Assembly (NCBI RefSeq): GCF_001905385.1
Contig: NZ_LIPF01000001.1
Span: forward strand, 424,765 to 488,764
Length of the DNA: 64,000 nucleotides
Source: Streptomyces sp. CB02414
GTDB taxonomy: Bacteria; Actinomycetota; Actinomycetes; Streptomycetales; Streptomycetaceae
Direction of reading: 5' to 3'
In this document: piece by piece, positions 8,250-15,874 of the stretch
Position numbering within the stretch: the stretch's first letter is position 1
Layout of the letters: the number at the start of each line of letters is the position of its first letter
Notes under the pieces: generated by a model
What the model saw: the letters and a program-made list of their open reading frames with translations, nothing else
What the model was told of the DNA's origin: nothing
The model's database searches: none
Program-made: the position numbers and the translations under genes

Positions 8250-9449
8250 GTGGACGTGACTCTGCTCGGCACCGGTGCCCCCGCGGGCCTGCCCCGCCCC
8301 GACTGCCCCTGCGCGGCCTGTGCCGCCGCCCAGGGCGAGAACGCGCGCGCGGCGACCGCGCTGCTGGTGGACGGGGCCCTGCTGCTCGACCTCACCCCGG
8401 GCGCCGCGTTCGCCGCCGCACGCGCCGGGCACTCCCTGACCGGCGTACGCCAGGTGCTGCTGTCGCACCCGCACGACGGTCCGGCGCTGGAGGTGCCCGC
8501 CGGGCTGCCGCAGCCGGGCCGGGTGCCGGACGGCCGGGAGCTGGCGCTGCTGACCGGGCACCGGGTGCGGGCGGTGGCGATGGACGCGCCGGGCACCGGG
8601 TACGCCGTGACGGGCCCGGACGGACAGCGGCTGCTCTACCTGCCGCCGGGCGGCGCTCCGGCGGGCCTGGAGGAGCCCGCCGAGCCGTACGACATGGTCC
8701 TCGTGGACGTCGTGGGCCGCCCGGACGCCCTGGCGAGGCTGCGCGCGGTGGGCGCGGTCGGCGCGACCACGGACGTCGTCGCCGTCCACCTGGACCACGA
8801 CGTGCCGCCGGGCCGGGAACTCGCCCGCCGTCTCGCGGCGGCCGGGGCACGGGCCGTACGGGACGGCACCACGCTGGTGGTGGGCGCCTACGAGGACGTA
8901 CCCGACGTACCGCGCCGCACCCTCGTGCTGGGCGGCGCCCGCTCGGGCAAGTCGGTGGAGGCCGAGCGCCGGCTGGAGTCCTTCCCGGAGGTGCTGTACG
9001 TCGCGACGGGCGGCTCCCGCAACGGGGACACGGAGTGGGCGGCCCGGGTCTGCGCGCACCGCGAGCGGCGCCCCGGCTCCTGGCGCACGGTCGAGACCTG
9101 CGACCTGGTTCCCCTCCTCAAGGACGACGGAGCGCCCCTCCTCATCGACTGTCTGTCCCTGTGGCTGACGGACGCGATGGACGCCGTGGGGGCCTGGGAC
9201 GACGCGGAGTGGGCCGACGGCGGCGAACGGGCCCTGCGCGACCGGGTACGGGACCTGACGGAGGCGGTGCGCACCACCCGCCGCACGGTCGTCGCCGTGT
9301 CGAACGAGGTCGGCTCGGGCATCGTCCCGGCCACCGCCTCCGGCCGCCGCTACCGGGACGAACTCGGCCGCCTGAACGCCGCCCTCGCGCACGAGTGCGA
9401 GCAGGTACTGCTGGTGGTGGCGGGCCAGGCCCTCGTCCTACGCGGCTGA
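8250..9449 (+). CDS. cobU: Fusion: degenerate metallo-beta-lactamase-fold domain + CobU (adenosylcobinamide kinase/guanylyltransferase)
   Basis: A 399-residue two-domain protein. Residues 1-215 begin LLGTGAPAGLPRPDCPCAAC, like PhnP-type MBL-fold phosphodiesterases with a Cys cluster, but the HxHxDH metal motif is reduced to SHPHDGP (residues 72-78). Residues 222-399 form CobU, with Walker A GGARSGKS (228-235), NEVGSGIVP, and a C-terminal domain of the family's normal ~180-residue length. CobU phosphorylates adenosylcobinamide and guanylylates it to AdoCbi-GDP. cobT and cobS follow within 4 kb. The GTG start at 8250 has GAGG just upstream; GTG at 8256 is an alternative. The CobU call is firm; the N-domain's activity is doubtful. 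Confidence 0.92.
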   Translation: MDVTLLGTGAPAGLPRPDCPCAACAAAQGENARAATALLVDGALLLDLTPGAAFAAARAGHSLTGVRQVLLSHPHDGPALEVPAGLPQPGRVPDGRELALLTGHRVRAVAMDAPGTGYAVTGPDGQRLLYLPPGGAPAGLEEPAEPYDMVLVDVVGRPDALARLRAVGAVGATTDVVAVHLDHDVPPGRELARRLAAAGARAVRDGTTLVVGAYEDVPDVPRRTLVLGGARSGKSVEAERRLESFPEVLYVATGGSRNGDTEWAARVCAHRERRPGSWRTVETCDLVPLLKDDGAPLLIDCLSLWLTDAMDAVGAWDDAEWADGGERALRDRVRDLTEAVRTTRRTVVAVSNEVGSGIVPATASGRRYRDELGRLNAALAHECEQVLLVVAGQALVLRG

Positions 9450-10178
9450 GACGGCGCCCTTGCGCGCGATGACGCGCCGGCTCCGCACGCCGGTGAGCAC
9501 CGTGCAGCCCAGCCCGGCCAGTTCACGGCGCAGGGCCGCCGGGGGGACGGGCAGCCGACGCGGGTCCGCCACGTCGACGAGCAGATGACCGCCGGGCCGC
9601 AGCACGTGCAGCGCGGCCCGCAGTTCGGCACGCGGGTCGGGCACCCGCTCCAGCTGCTGAAAGAGGCTCACCACGTCATAGCGGCCCCGCAGCCGCGCCT
9701 GGACGTGCGGGTCCGTCAGCCTGCCGACGAACGCCTCCTCGACCCGTTCGACGGCACGGGCCCGCAGCACCCGGTGCGTGGAGTCCAGGCCGTCGAATGA
9801 CGTGTACGGGAACCAGGCCCGTGCGGCGTGGGGGAAGCCGGCGTCGCCGGTGCCCACGTCCAGCCAGCTCTCGGGCTCCGGACAGCGGCGGAACACCGCG
9901 CGGGCGGCCGCCCCGTACCGGAGGCGGACGCCGGCCCGGACGACCGGGTGCCCGAGCCCCGGCTCGAGCGGCGGATTGCGGAATCCGTGCCCGCACGCCA
10001 GACAGCGTTCGAGCACGCAGCGACCGGGTGCGGCCCGCCGCGGACCCTGACCGAACAGGCGGGAGCGCAGCCGCCGGGACCCGCACCAGGGGCAGTCCGC
10101 ACGGTGCGGCCCGTAACCGGGGAAGGGAGGAACCGGGGGCACGGGAGGCGGCGCCGAGGGGACGGGCGGTGCGGACAT
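9438..10178 (-). CDS. Zinc-ribbon class I methyltransferase
   Basis: A 246-residue protein. After a Pro-rich N-terminus (residues 1-20), a four-Cys zinc ribbon occurs at about 31-65 (CPWCGSRRL ... CLACGHGF). A SAM-binding domain follows: LDVGTGDAGFPHAAR (motif I), FDGLDSTH, YDVVSLFQQLERVPDP and LRPGGHLLVDVADP. The layout matches the family of methyltransferases with an N-terminal zinc finger often linked to sugar or secondary-metabolite modification; the substrate is unknown. The start ATG at 10178 has CGGGAG 6 nt upstream. Its 3' end overlaps the convergent cobU gene by 12 bp. Confidence 0.86.
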   Translation of the reverse strand: MSAPPVPSAPPPVPPVPPFPGYGPHRADCPWCGSRRLRSRLFGQGPRRAAPGRCVLERCLACGHGFRNPPLEPGLGHPVVRAGVRLRYGAAARAVFRRCPEPESWLDVGTGDAGFPHAARAWFPYTSFDGLDSTHRVLRARAVERVEEAFVGRLTDPHVQARLRGRYDVVSLFQQLERVPDPRAELRAALHVLRPGGHLLVDVADPRRLPVPPAALRRELAGLGCTVLTGVRSRRVIARKGAVSAA

Positions 10179-10329
10179 GGGCGGCTCCCGACGCGCGTGG
10201 AAGAGAACGAACGACAATCCAGGCAAAACGTTACGTAGGTGATCGTCGTCGGGCGGGGAACGACGCCGCCCGGGCGCGGTGTGGACGGGCCCGCCGTCGT
10301 GTTCGACCCAGGCCGGTACTGTTCGGCGA

Positions 10330-11391
10330 ATGAGCTCGCTGAATCTCGACGACTTCACCGATCTGATCGAGCGCCCCGACGGTGGGGTGCGCCGCGACGC
10401 CGAGGCGCGCCGGGAGCGCCAGGTCGTGCCGCCCGGATCGCTGGGCCGCCTGGACGAACTGGGCGAGTGGCTGGCCGCGGCGCGGTCCGCCGTGCCGGTG
10501 CGGCCGGTCGAACAGCCCCGGGTGGTGCTCTTCGCCGGTGACCACAAGGTCGCCGAACTGGGGGTGTCGGCACGGCCCGCGGGCGGTGCGGGCGAGCTGG
10601 TGCGCGAGGTGCTGGAGGGCGGCCGGCCCGTGTCCGTACTGGCCCGTCGCCTCGGCGTACCGGTGCGCGTGGTCGACATGTCCCTGGACTGCGACCCTCA
10701 GACGCTGCCCGCCGACGTTTCGGCGCACCGGGTGCGACGCGCGGGCGGACGCATCGACATCGAGGACGCGCTGACCCTGGAGGAGGCGGAGGCCGCCTTC
10801 CGGGCCGGGATGGCGGTGGCCGACGAGGAGGCCGACTCCGGTACGGACCTGGTGGTGCTGGGCGACGTGAGCGTGGGCGGCACCACGGCGGCGGGCGTGC
10901 TGGTCGCCGCGCTGTGCGGCACCGACGCGTCGGTCGTCACCGGGCGGGGTGGGCTGCCCATCGACGACCTGGCCTGGATGCGCAAGTGCGCGGCGATCCG
11001 CGACGCACTGCGCCGCGCGCGGCCGGTCCTCGGGGACCAGCTGCGGCTCCTCGCGACGGTGGGCGGGGCCGACCTGGCCGCGATGACGGGCTTCCTGCTG
11101 CAGAGCGCGGTGCGGAAGACGCCGGTGATCCTGGACGGCGTGGTGACGGCCGCGTGCGCGCTGGTCGGGCAGCGGGTCGCCTTCCGGGCGCCGGACTGGT
11201 GGCTGGCGGCGCACGACAGCGGGGAGCCGGGCCAGGCCAAGGCGCTGGACCGGATGGCCCTGGAGCCGCTGCTCTCCCAGGGCGTGACGGTGGGCGAGGG
11301 GGCGGGGGGCCTGCTGGCGCTTCCCCTGGTGCAGGCCGCGGCGGCGCTGGCGGCAGAACTGCCGGTCGTCTCCGACGGGGAGGCCGAGTAA
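10330..11391 (+). CDS. cobT: CobT, nicotinate-nucleotide--dimethylbenzimidazole phosphoribosyltransferase
   Basis: A 353-residue enzyme that transfers ribose-phosphate from nicotinate mononucleotide to the lower-ligand base, giving alpha-ribazole phosphate for cobalamin assembly. Family signatures include PPGSLGRLDELGEWLA near residue 35, FAGDHKVAELGVSA, GDVSVGGTTAAG, and the C-terminal catalytic Glu in VTVGEGAGG (E323). TACTGT at 10317-10322 lies 7 nt before ATG with no ribosome-binding site, so the transcript is probably leaderless. The gene works with cobU (upstream) and cobS (downstream). The length is normal. Confidence 0.95.
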   Translation: MSSLNLDDFTDLIERPDGGVRRDAEARRERQVVPPGSLGRLDELGEWLAAARSAVPVRPVEQPRVVLFAGDHKVAELGVSARPAGGAGELVREVLEGGRPVSVLARRLGVPVRVVDMSLDCDPQTLPADVSAHRVRRAGGRIDIEDALTLEEAEAAFRAGMAVADEEADSGTDLVVLGDVSVGGTTAAGVLVAALCGTDASVVTGRGGLPIDDLAWMRKCAAIRDALRRARPVLGDQLRLLATVGGADLAAMTGFLLQSAVRKTPVILDGVVTAACALVGQRVAFRAPDWWLAAHDSGEPGQAKALDRMALEPLLSQGVTVGEGAGGLLALPLVQAAAALAAELPVVSDGEAE

Positions 11392-11413
11392 CCGCGCACC
11401 CCCCGAAGCCGCA

Positions 11414-11449
11414 GCGGCGCCGCAGGCACCCGTTGAACCGCCGGAGGCC
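11414..11449. repeat. Dispersed repeat (GGCGCCGCAGGCACCC ... CCGCCGGAGGCC type)
   Basis: The segment shares the blocks GGCGCCGCAGGCACCC and ACCGCCGGAGGCC with 24246-24284. It sits between the convergent ends of cobT and the membrane-protein gene. It is an intergenic repeat family of unknown role; some pairing potential suggests transcription termination. Confidence 0.5.
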
Positions 11450-12186
11450 TACACATCCGGCCGCCCCCCGATCCAGTCCTGCACCGCCCGGCGCGGACCG
11501 GACCAGCGGCGGTCGTGGCGGTAGGCCCGCAGGTGGGACTTGGCGCGGGCCTGCGGCCGGCGGGCGTAGAAGCGGCGGGCCCACAGCGAGCCGGGCCGCG
11601 CCAGGCGGACCGCGCCGATCAGGGCGACGAGCGGCACGATCACCCCGAAGACCGCGAGCCGCGCCTTGCCCTTGGCCAGGGCCAGGAGGGAGAAGAAGAA
11701 GTTCCCCGCGACGGTCGCGATGACGTTCGCACGGTCCTGCAACTCGTCCTGGGACATGCCGTCGACACCGAACGGCGTGAACCCGGCGAGGACCAGCCCC
11801 ACCAGCGCCGCCGTGAGCACCACGGCCTCCACGCTCTTGCGCCCCGCCTCGCTCCAGTACACGTCGTCGAGATGCAGGATCAGCGCGAACTCGTCCAGCA
11901 CCAGCCCCGCCCCGACCCCGAAGACGACCGCCGCCAGCGCGGAGCCGAACCCGTGTCGGCCCCCGGCGACGGCGGCGAAACCGCCGACCACGGTGAGGAC
12001 GACCCCCGGAACGACGTGATGCACGTGCACCCCGCCCGCCTCGACGTTGCCGAAGGGGCCCTTGCCCGCCCGGATGAGCCGGGTGATCACCCGCGTGATC
12101 AGGAACGTCAGCACAAAGGCACCCAGGGCGAGGAGCAGCGGCAGCTTCCCGGGTTCCATGATGTTGCGCTGCCACCAATCTCCCAT
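11449..12186 (-). CDS. Conserved integral membrane protein
   Basis: A 245-residue protein with about six transmembrane helices (near residues 14-34, 58-80, 82-102, 121-143, 155-175 and 178-195) and a basic cytoplasmic C-terminus. Notable motifs are GVHVHHVVPG (residues 52-61) and LDEFALILHLDDVYW (97-111), whose clustered His and Asp residues at membrane edges look like a metal or catalytic site. No family function could be assigned. TAAAGT lies 6 nt before the ATG at 12186, implying leaderless transcription. It is divergent from cobS and embedded in the cobalamin genes, though nothing ties it to that pathway. Confidence 0.82.
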   Translation of the reverse strand: MGDWWQRNIMEPGKLPLLLALGAFVLTFLITRVITRLIRAGKGPFGNVEAGGVHVHHVVPGVVLTVVGGFAAVAGGRHGFGSALAAVVFGVGAGLVLDEFALILHLDDVYWSEAGRKSVEAVVLTAALVGLVLAGFTPFGVDGMSQDELQDRANVIATVAGNFFFSLLALAKGKARLAVFGVIVPLVALIGAVRLARPGSLWARRFYARRPQARAKSHLRAYRHDRRWSGPRRAVQDWIGGRPDV

Positions 12187-12246
12187 ATGCGCACTTTATC
12201 CCCGGTCGGCGCCGACGCCCTCCCGACCGCCGGGTAGTCTGCGCCG
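12187..12246. promoter_or_regulatory. Divergent leaderless promoters (membrane protein / cobS)
   Basis: In a 60-bp gap, minus-strand TAAAGT (12198-12193) lies 6 nt from the ATG at 12186. Plus-strand TAGTCT (12235-12240) lies 6 nt from the GTG at 12247. Neither start has a ribosome-binding site. The -35 regions would overlap each other. Confidence 0.6.
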
Positions 12247-13032
12247 GTGCTCAGGACCCCCTCCCCCGACGGCCTCCGCTTCGCCTTCGGCACCCTCACC
12301 GTGTTCCCGGTCGAGGTGACCCGCTGGGACCGCGAGGCGGCCCGCGCCGGCATGCTGTGCGCGCCGCTGGCCGGCCTGGCCGTCGGCGTCACGGCCGCCG
12401 CGGCCGGGCTCCTGCTGCTGCTCCTCGGCGCGGGCACCCTGCTCGCCGCCGTCGCCACCGCCGCCGTACCCGCCGTGCTCACCCGCGGCCTGCACCTGGA
12501 CGGACTGGCCGACACCGCGGACGGACTCGGCAGCGGCAAGCCCGCCGAGGACGCGCTGCGGATCATGAAGCAGTCGGACATCGGCCCGTTCGGCGTGCTC
12601 ACGCTGCTCTTCGTGCTGCTGGCCCAGGTGGCCGCGCTGACGCAGGCCTACGACGCGTCCTGGGCGCACGGCGCGCTCGCCGCCGTGGTCTCCGCGACCG
12701 CCGCCCGGCTGGCGCTGACCCTCGCCGCCCGCACCGGCGTGCCCGCCGCCCGCCCCGAGGGCCTGGGCGCGGCGGTCGCGGGGGCGGTGCCGCCGGGTGG
12801 CGCGCTCGCGGCCACCGCCGCCGTCACGGCGGCCTCAGCGGCGGCGGCCGGCGCGCTCTCCGGCCCGTACGACGCGGTCCGTGCGGCGCTCGCCGTACTG
12901 TGCGCCGGCGCCGTCGCGGAACTCCTCCTGCGCCACTGCGTCCGCCGCTTCGGCGGGGTCACCGGCGACGTCTTCGGCGCGGTCGCGGAGACGGCGGCCA
13001 CCACCGCCCTCGTCGTACTGGTCCTCGGCTGA
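12247..13032 (+). CDS. cobS: CobS, adenosylcobinamide-GDP ribazoletransferase
   Basis: A 261-residue polytopic membrane enzyme that joins AdoCbi-GDP and alpha-ribazole to make adenosylcobalamin. The hallmark RGLHLDGLADTADGLG (about residues 80-95), with its Asp-rich metal site, is present. About six hydrophobic helices follow, then the C-terminal GDVFGA motif. N-terminal LRFAFGTLTVFPV is also typical. The transcript is probably leaderless (TAGTCT, 6 nt spacing). The stop is 2 nt from the convergent GH114-like gene, so the two may share a terminator inside coding sequence. The length is usual. Confidence 0.95.
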   Translation: MLRTPSPDGLRFAFGTLTVFPVEVTRWDREAARAGMLCAPLAGLAVGVTAAAAGLLLLLLGAGTLLAAVATAAVPAVLTRGLHLDGLADTADGLGSGKPAEDALRIMKQSDIGPFGVLTLLFVLLAQVAALTQAYDASWAHGALAAVVSATAARLALTLAARTGVPAARPEGLGAAVAGAVPPGGALAATAAVTAASAAAAGALSGPYDAVRAALAVLCAGAVAELLLRHCVRRFGGVTGDVFGAVAETAATTALVVLVLG

Positions 13033-13034
13033 CC

Positions 13035-13820
13035 TCAGCAGGCCTCCCGCCACACCCCCAGCTCGTACTTCTTCGGCATCGAACTCAGCCCCAGCTCCCG
13101 CGACCCGGCGCAGAACCGCTCCGTCGGCAGCTCGTACTCGACGTGGAAGACCGCCTTGTCCGCGTCGACGAACGGCTTGTTGTCGGCGCACTCGCCGTAC
13201 TGGGCGCACTGCTCGTTGACCGCGAAGTCGAAGTCGTCGACCAGCTCGGGGATCTGGTCCAGGTCGTTCTTCAGGCCGACGGCCATGCCCCGCTCGTGGG
13301 CGAGCTTCGCGATCAGCCGGTTGTAGCGGAGCTGGTCGTCGGCGGTGAGCGGGAAGCCGGTGTCGTTCTTGTAGCCGTCCATGTTGTCCGGCTCGACCGC
13401 GTCGAAGCCCTTGTCGCGGCACATGTCGATCCGCTCGGCCATCAGCGGTTCGAGGACGTCGGTCTCACGGATGTCCAGCCACCGCTCGCCCTCCCAGCCG
13501 TTGCCCTCGCCCAGCACCGACTCCGGGAACTTCCCGGCGTCCGGGCGGAAATCCTCCCAGGCGCCGGTGGAGAGGTAGCAGATGACCTTGCGGCCGTCGT
13601 CGTGCAGCCCGGCGACCGTGGCCCCGGTGTGGTCGAAGCCGTCGATGTCGTAGACCGGTACGTCGACGGAGGTGTCCAGCTTGCCGCTGAGCTGCCACTG
13701 CCAGGCGGTGCCGGGACGCGGCTGCCAGTGACCGGCGTCGTCCCGCCCGCCGTCGGGGGACGCCGAGGAGCAGCCCGCGAGCAGCAGGAGAAGGGCCGAC
13801 AGCAGGACCGGGCGTCTCAT
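13035..13820 (-). CDS. Secreted lipoprotein, endo-alpha-1,4-polygalactosaminidase-like (GH114)
   Basis: A 261-residue exported lipoprotein with signal peptide MRRPVLLSALLLLLAGC (C17 lipidated). The mature part is a TIM-barrel-like glycosidase with W-Q-W-Q-L-S-G at the N-terminus, YDIDGFDHTG, KVICYLSTGAWEDFR, and the acidic cluster KGFDAVEPDNMDGY (likely catalytic Asp/Glu) near residue 143. These match GH114/DUF297 proteins that hydrolyse galactosaminogalactan-type polymers in fungi and bacteria; the actual substrate is not shown. It is an independent gene facing cobS. Confidence 0.88.
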   Translation of the reverse strand: MRRPVLLSALLLLLAGCSSASPDGGRDDAGHWQPRPGTAWQWQLSGKLDTSVDVPVYDIDGFDHTGATVAGLHDDGRKVICYLSTGAWEDFRPDAGKFPESVLGEGNGWEGERWLDIRETDVLEPLMAERIDMCRDKGFDAVEPDNMDGYKNDTGFPLTADDQLRYNRLIAKLAHERGMAVGLKNDLDQIPELVDDFDFAVNEQCAQYGECADNKPFVDADKAVFHVEYELPTERFCAGSRELGLSSMPKKYELGVWREAC

Positions 13821-14060
13821 GGCGCGTGCTCCAGGGGTGGGGGTGGCGTGGCCAGTAATGATCGCGTACGCCCCGGCGGCACGGGAAACGCGGGGCGCGG
13901 GAGGGAGCGGACGCGGGCGCGAGCGTAGGCTCGTGCCGGGTGTTTGCCTGCCCAGGTAAGGACCGCATCGCAGGAGGGATCTAGGGTCGGTTGTCGGGCC
14001 CGGTCGACCCACCCGCATTCGGCCGCACAGGACTTCATACGGAAGCGAGAATTCACCACC

Positions 14061-15587
14061 GTGACTGCTCTCACTCTCTCCACCGCCGCGGCGCCCGGCC
14101 TGCGGGCCGACGCGATCGTGATCGGTGTCGCCAAGGGCGCCAAGGGACCGGTCGTCGCACCGGGCGCCGAGGCCGTGGACAAGGCGTACGACGGCCGGCT
14201 CGCCGGCGTCCTGGAGACCCTCGGTGCCTCGGGCGCCGAGGGCGAGGTGACGAAGCTGCCCGCGCCGTCCGGCTTCAAGGCACCCGTCGTGGTGGCGGTG
14301 GGCCTGGGCGCCGAGCCCGAGAAGGACGCCGGGTTCGACGCCGAGGCGCTGCGCCGGGCCGCCGGTGTGGCCGCCCGCGCGCTCGCCGGCTCCAAGAAGG
14401 CCGCCTTCGCCCTGCCGCTCACCGAGGCCGCCGACGCCGGCGCCGTCGGTGAGGGCGTGCTGCTCGGCGCGTACTCCTTCGACGCCTACAAGGAGACCGG
14501 CAAGGACGCGAAGGCCAAGAACGGCAAGGCCCCGCTGGCGGAGGCGGCGCTGCTGGGCGGCAAGCCCCGCGACAAGGCGTACAAGGCGGCGATCGAGCGT
14601 GCCGCGGCCGTCTCCGAGGAGCTGAACCGCGCCCGCGACCTGATCAACACGCCGCCGAACGACCTCAACCCCGAGGCGTTCGCCGCGGTGGCGCAGGCCG
14701 CCGCGAAGGAGCACGGCATCAAGGTGCAGGTGCTCGACGAGAAGGCGCTCACCAAGGGCGGCTACGGCGGCATCCTCGGCGTCGGCGCCGGTTCGGCGGC
14801 CGGCCCGCGGCTGGTGAAGCTGTCGTACACCTCGGCCAAGGCGACGAAGTCGCTCGCCTTCGTCGGCAAGGGCATCACCTACGACTCGGGCGGCATCTCG
14901 CTGAAGCCGGCCGGTCACAACGAGACGATGAAGTGCGACATGAGCGGTGCCGCCGCCGTGTTCGCCGCGGTCGTCGCCGCCGCGCGCCTGGGCCTGGAGG
15001 TCAACGTGACCGGCTGGCTGGCGCTGGCCGAGAACATGCCGTCGGGCTCCGCCACCCGCCCGGGTGACGTGCTGCGCATGTACAGCGGCAAGACGGTGGA
15101 GGTGCTCAACACCGACGCCGAGGGCCGGCTCGTGCTCGCCGACGCGCTGTGGGCGGCCTCGCAGGATAAGCCGGACGCGATCATCGACGTGGCGACGCTG
15201 ACCGGCGCGATGATGCTGGCGCTGGGCAGCCGGACGTACGGGATCATGGCGAACGACGACGCGTTCCGCTCCGCGGTGCACGAGGCGTCGGAGGAGGTCG
15301 GCGAGCCGGCGTGGCCGATGCCGCTCCCGGAGCACCTGCGCAAGGGCATGGACTCGCCGACCGCGGACATCGCCAACATGGGCGAGCGGATGGGCGGCGG
15401 TCTGGTGGCCGGTCTGTTCCTGCGCGAGTTCGTGGGCGAGGGCATCGCGTGGGCGCACCTGGACATCGCGGGTCCGGCGTTCAACGAGGGCGGGCCGTTC
15501 GGGTACACGCCGAAGGGCGGTACGGGGACGGCCGTGCGGACGCTGGTGCGGGTTGCCGAGCTGGCGGCCGCGGGTGATTTGGGCTAG
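14061..15587 (+). CDS. pepA: Leucyl aminopeptidase (M17)
   Basis: A 508-residue cytoplasmic di-metal aminopeptidase releasing N-terminal residues from peptides. The N-terminal regulatory domain is at residues 1-165. The catalytic domain has VGKGITYDSGGISLKP (Lys and first Asp of the metal site), MKCDMSGAAAV, and the M17 signature NTDAEGRLVLADAL with its Asp, Glu and catalytic Arg. The GTG start at 14061 was chosen because GAAGCGAG lies upstream and the upstream frame is unconserved. The 240-bp upstream gap must hold its promoter. Size and motifs match the family; the gene lies just before the dehydrogenase block. Confidence 0.95.
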   Translation: MTALTLSTAAAPGLRADAIVIGVAKGAKGPVVAPGAEAVDKAYDGRLAGVLETLGASGAEGEVTKLPAPSGFKAPVVVAVGLGAEPEKDAGFDAEALRRAAGVAARALAGSKKAAFALPLTEAADAGAVGEGVLLGAYSFDAYKETGKDAKAKNGKAPLAEAALLGGKPRDKAYKAAIERAAAVSEELNRARDLINTPPNDLNPEAFAAVAQAAAKEHGIKVQVLDEKALTKGGYGGILGVGAGSAAGPRLVKLSYTSAKATKSLAFVGKGITYDSGGISLKPAGHNETMKCDMSGAAAVFAAVVAAARLGLEVNVTGWLALAENMPSGSATRPGDVLRMYSGKTVEVLNTDAEGRLVLADALWAASQDKPDAIIDVATLTGAMMLALGSRTYGIMANDDAFRSAVHEASEEVGEPAWPMPLPEHLRKGMDSPTADIANMGERMGGGLVAGLFLREFVGEGIAWAHLDIAGPAFNEGGPFGYTPKGGTGTAVRTLVRVAELAAAGDLG

Positions 15588-15639
15588 GGGCGCCTGATGG
15601 GTCGGGGGTGCGGGTGGTTTGTGCGGCTGCGGGTCCGTT

Positions 15640-15671
15640 GTGGCTGGTCGCGCAGTTCCCCGCGCCCCTGA
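15640..15671. repeat. Dispersed repeat, CGCGCAGTTCCCCGCGCCCCT type
   Basis: The segment contains the same 21-bp core as 19950-19970. Here the right half of the hairpin is missing, so it would not fold as strongly. This sequence is a frequent intergenic element in Streptomyces. Confidence 0.7.
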
Positions 15672-15691
15672 CGGCGTCTCCGCTCCCTTCG

Positions 15692-15753
15692 CTACAAGTG
15701 AACGTGGGGCGTCTCACACACCGGCCCCACGTCTCGTCGGCCCCCTACAAGTG
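15692..15753 (+). repeat. Direct repeat CTACAAGTG upstream of lpd
   Basis: CTACAAGTG occurs at 15692-15700 and 15745-15753, each followed by a GTGGGGC/ATGGGGC-like block. With a 53-bp spacing, these may be tandem promoter elements or a regulator's half-sites for the lpd gene. Confidence 0.4.
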
Positions 15754-15874
15754 CGAAGATGGGGCTCGGCAGGACAGGGCCCCCACCTAAGGGCCGAGAA
15801 CAAAGAGCGGCCGGACACCAGCCGCCGACCGGTCACTGGAGACCGGCGTGGCGCACATGCATGGAGGACGTGAC

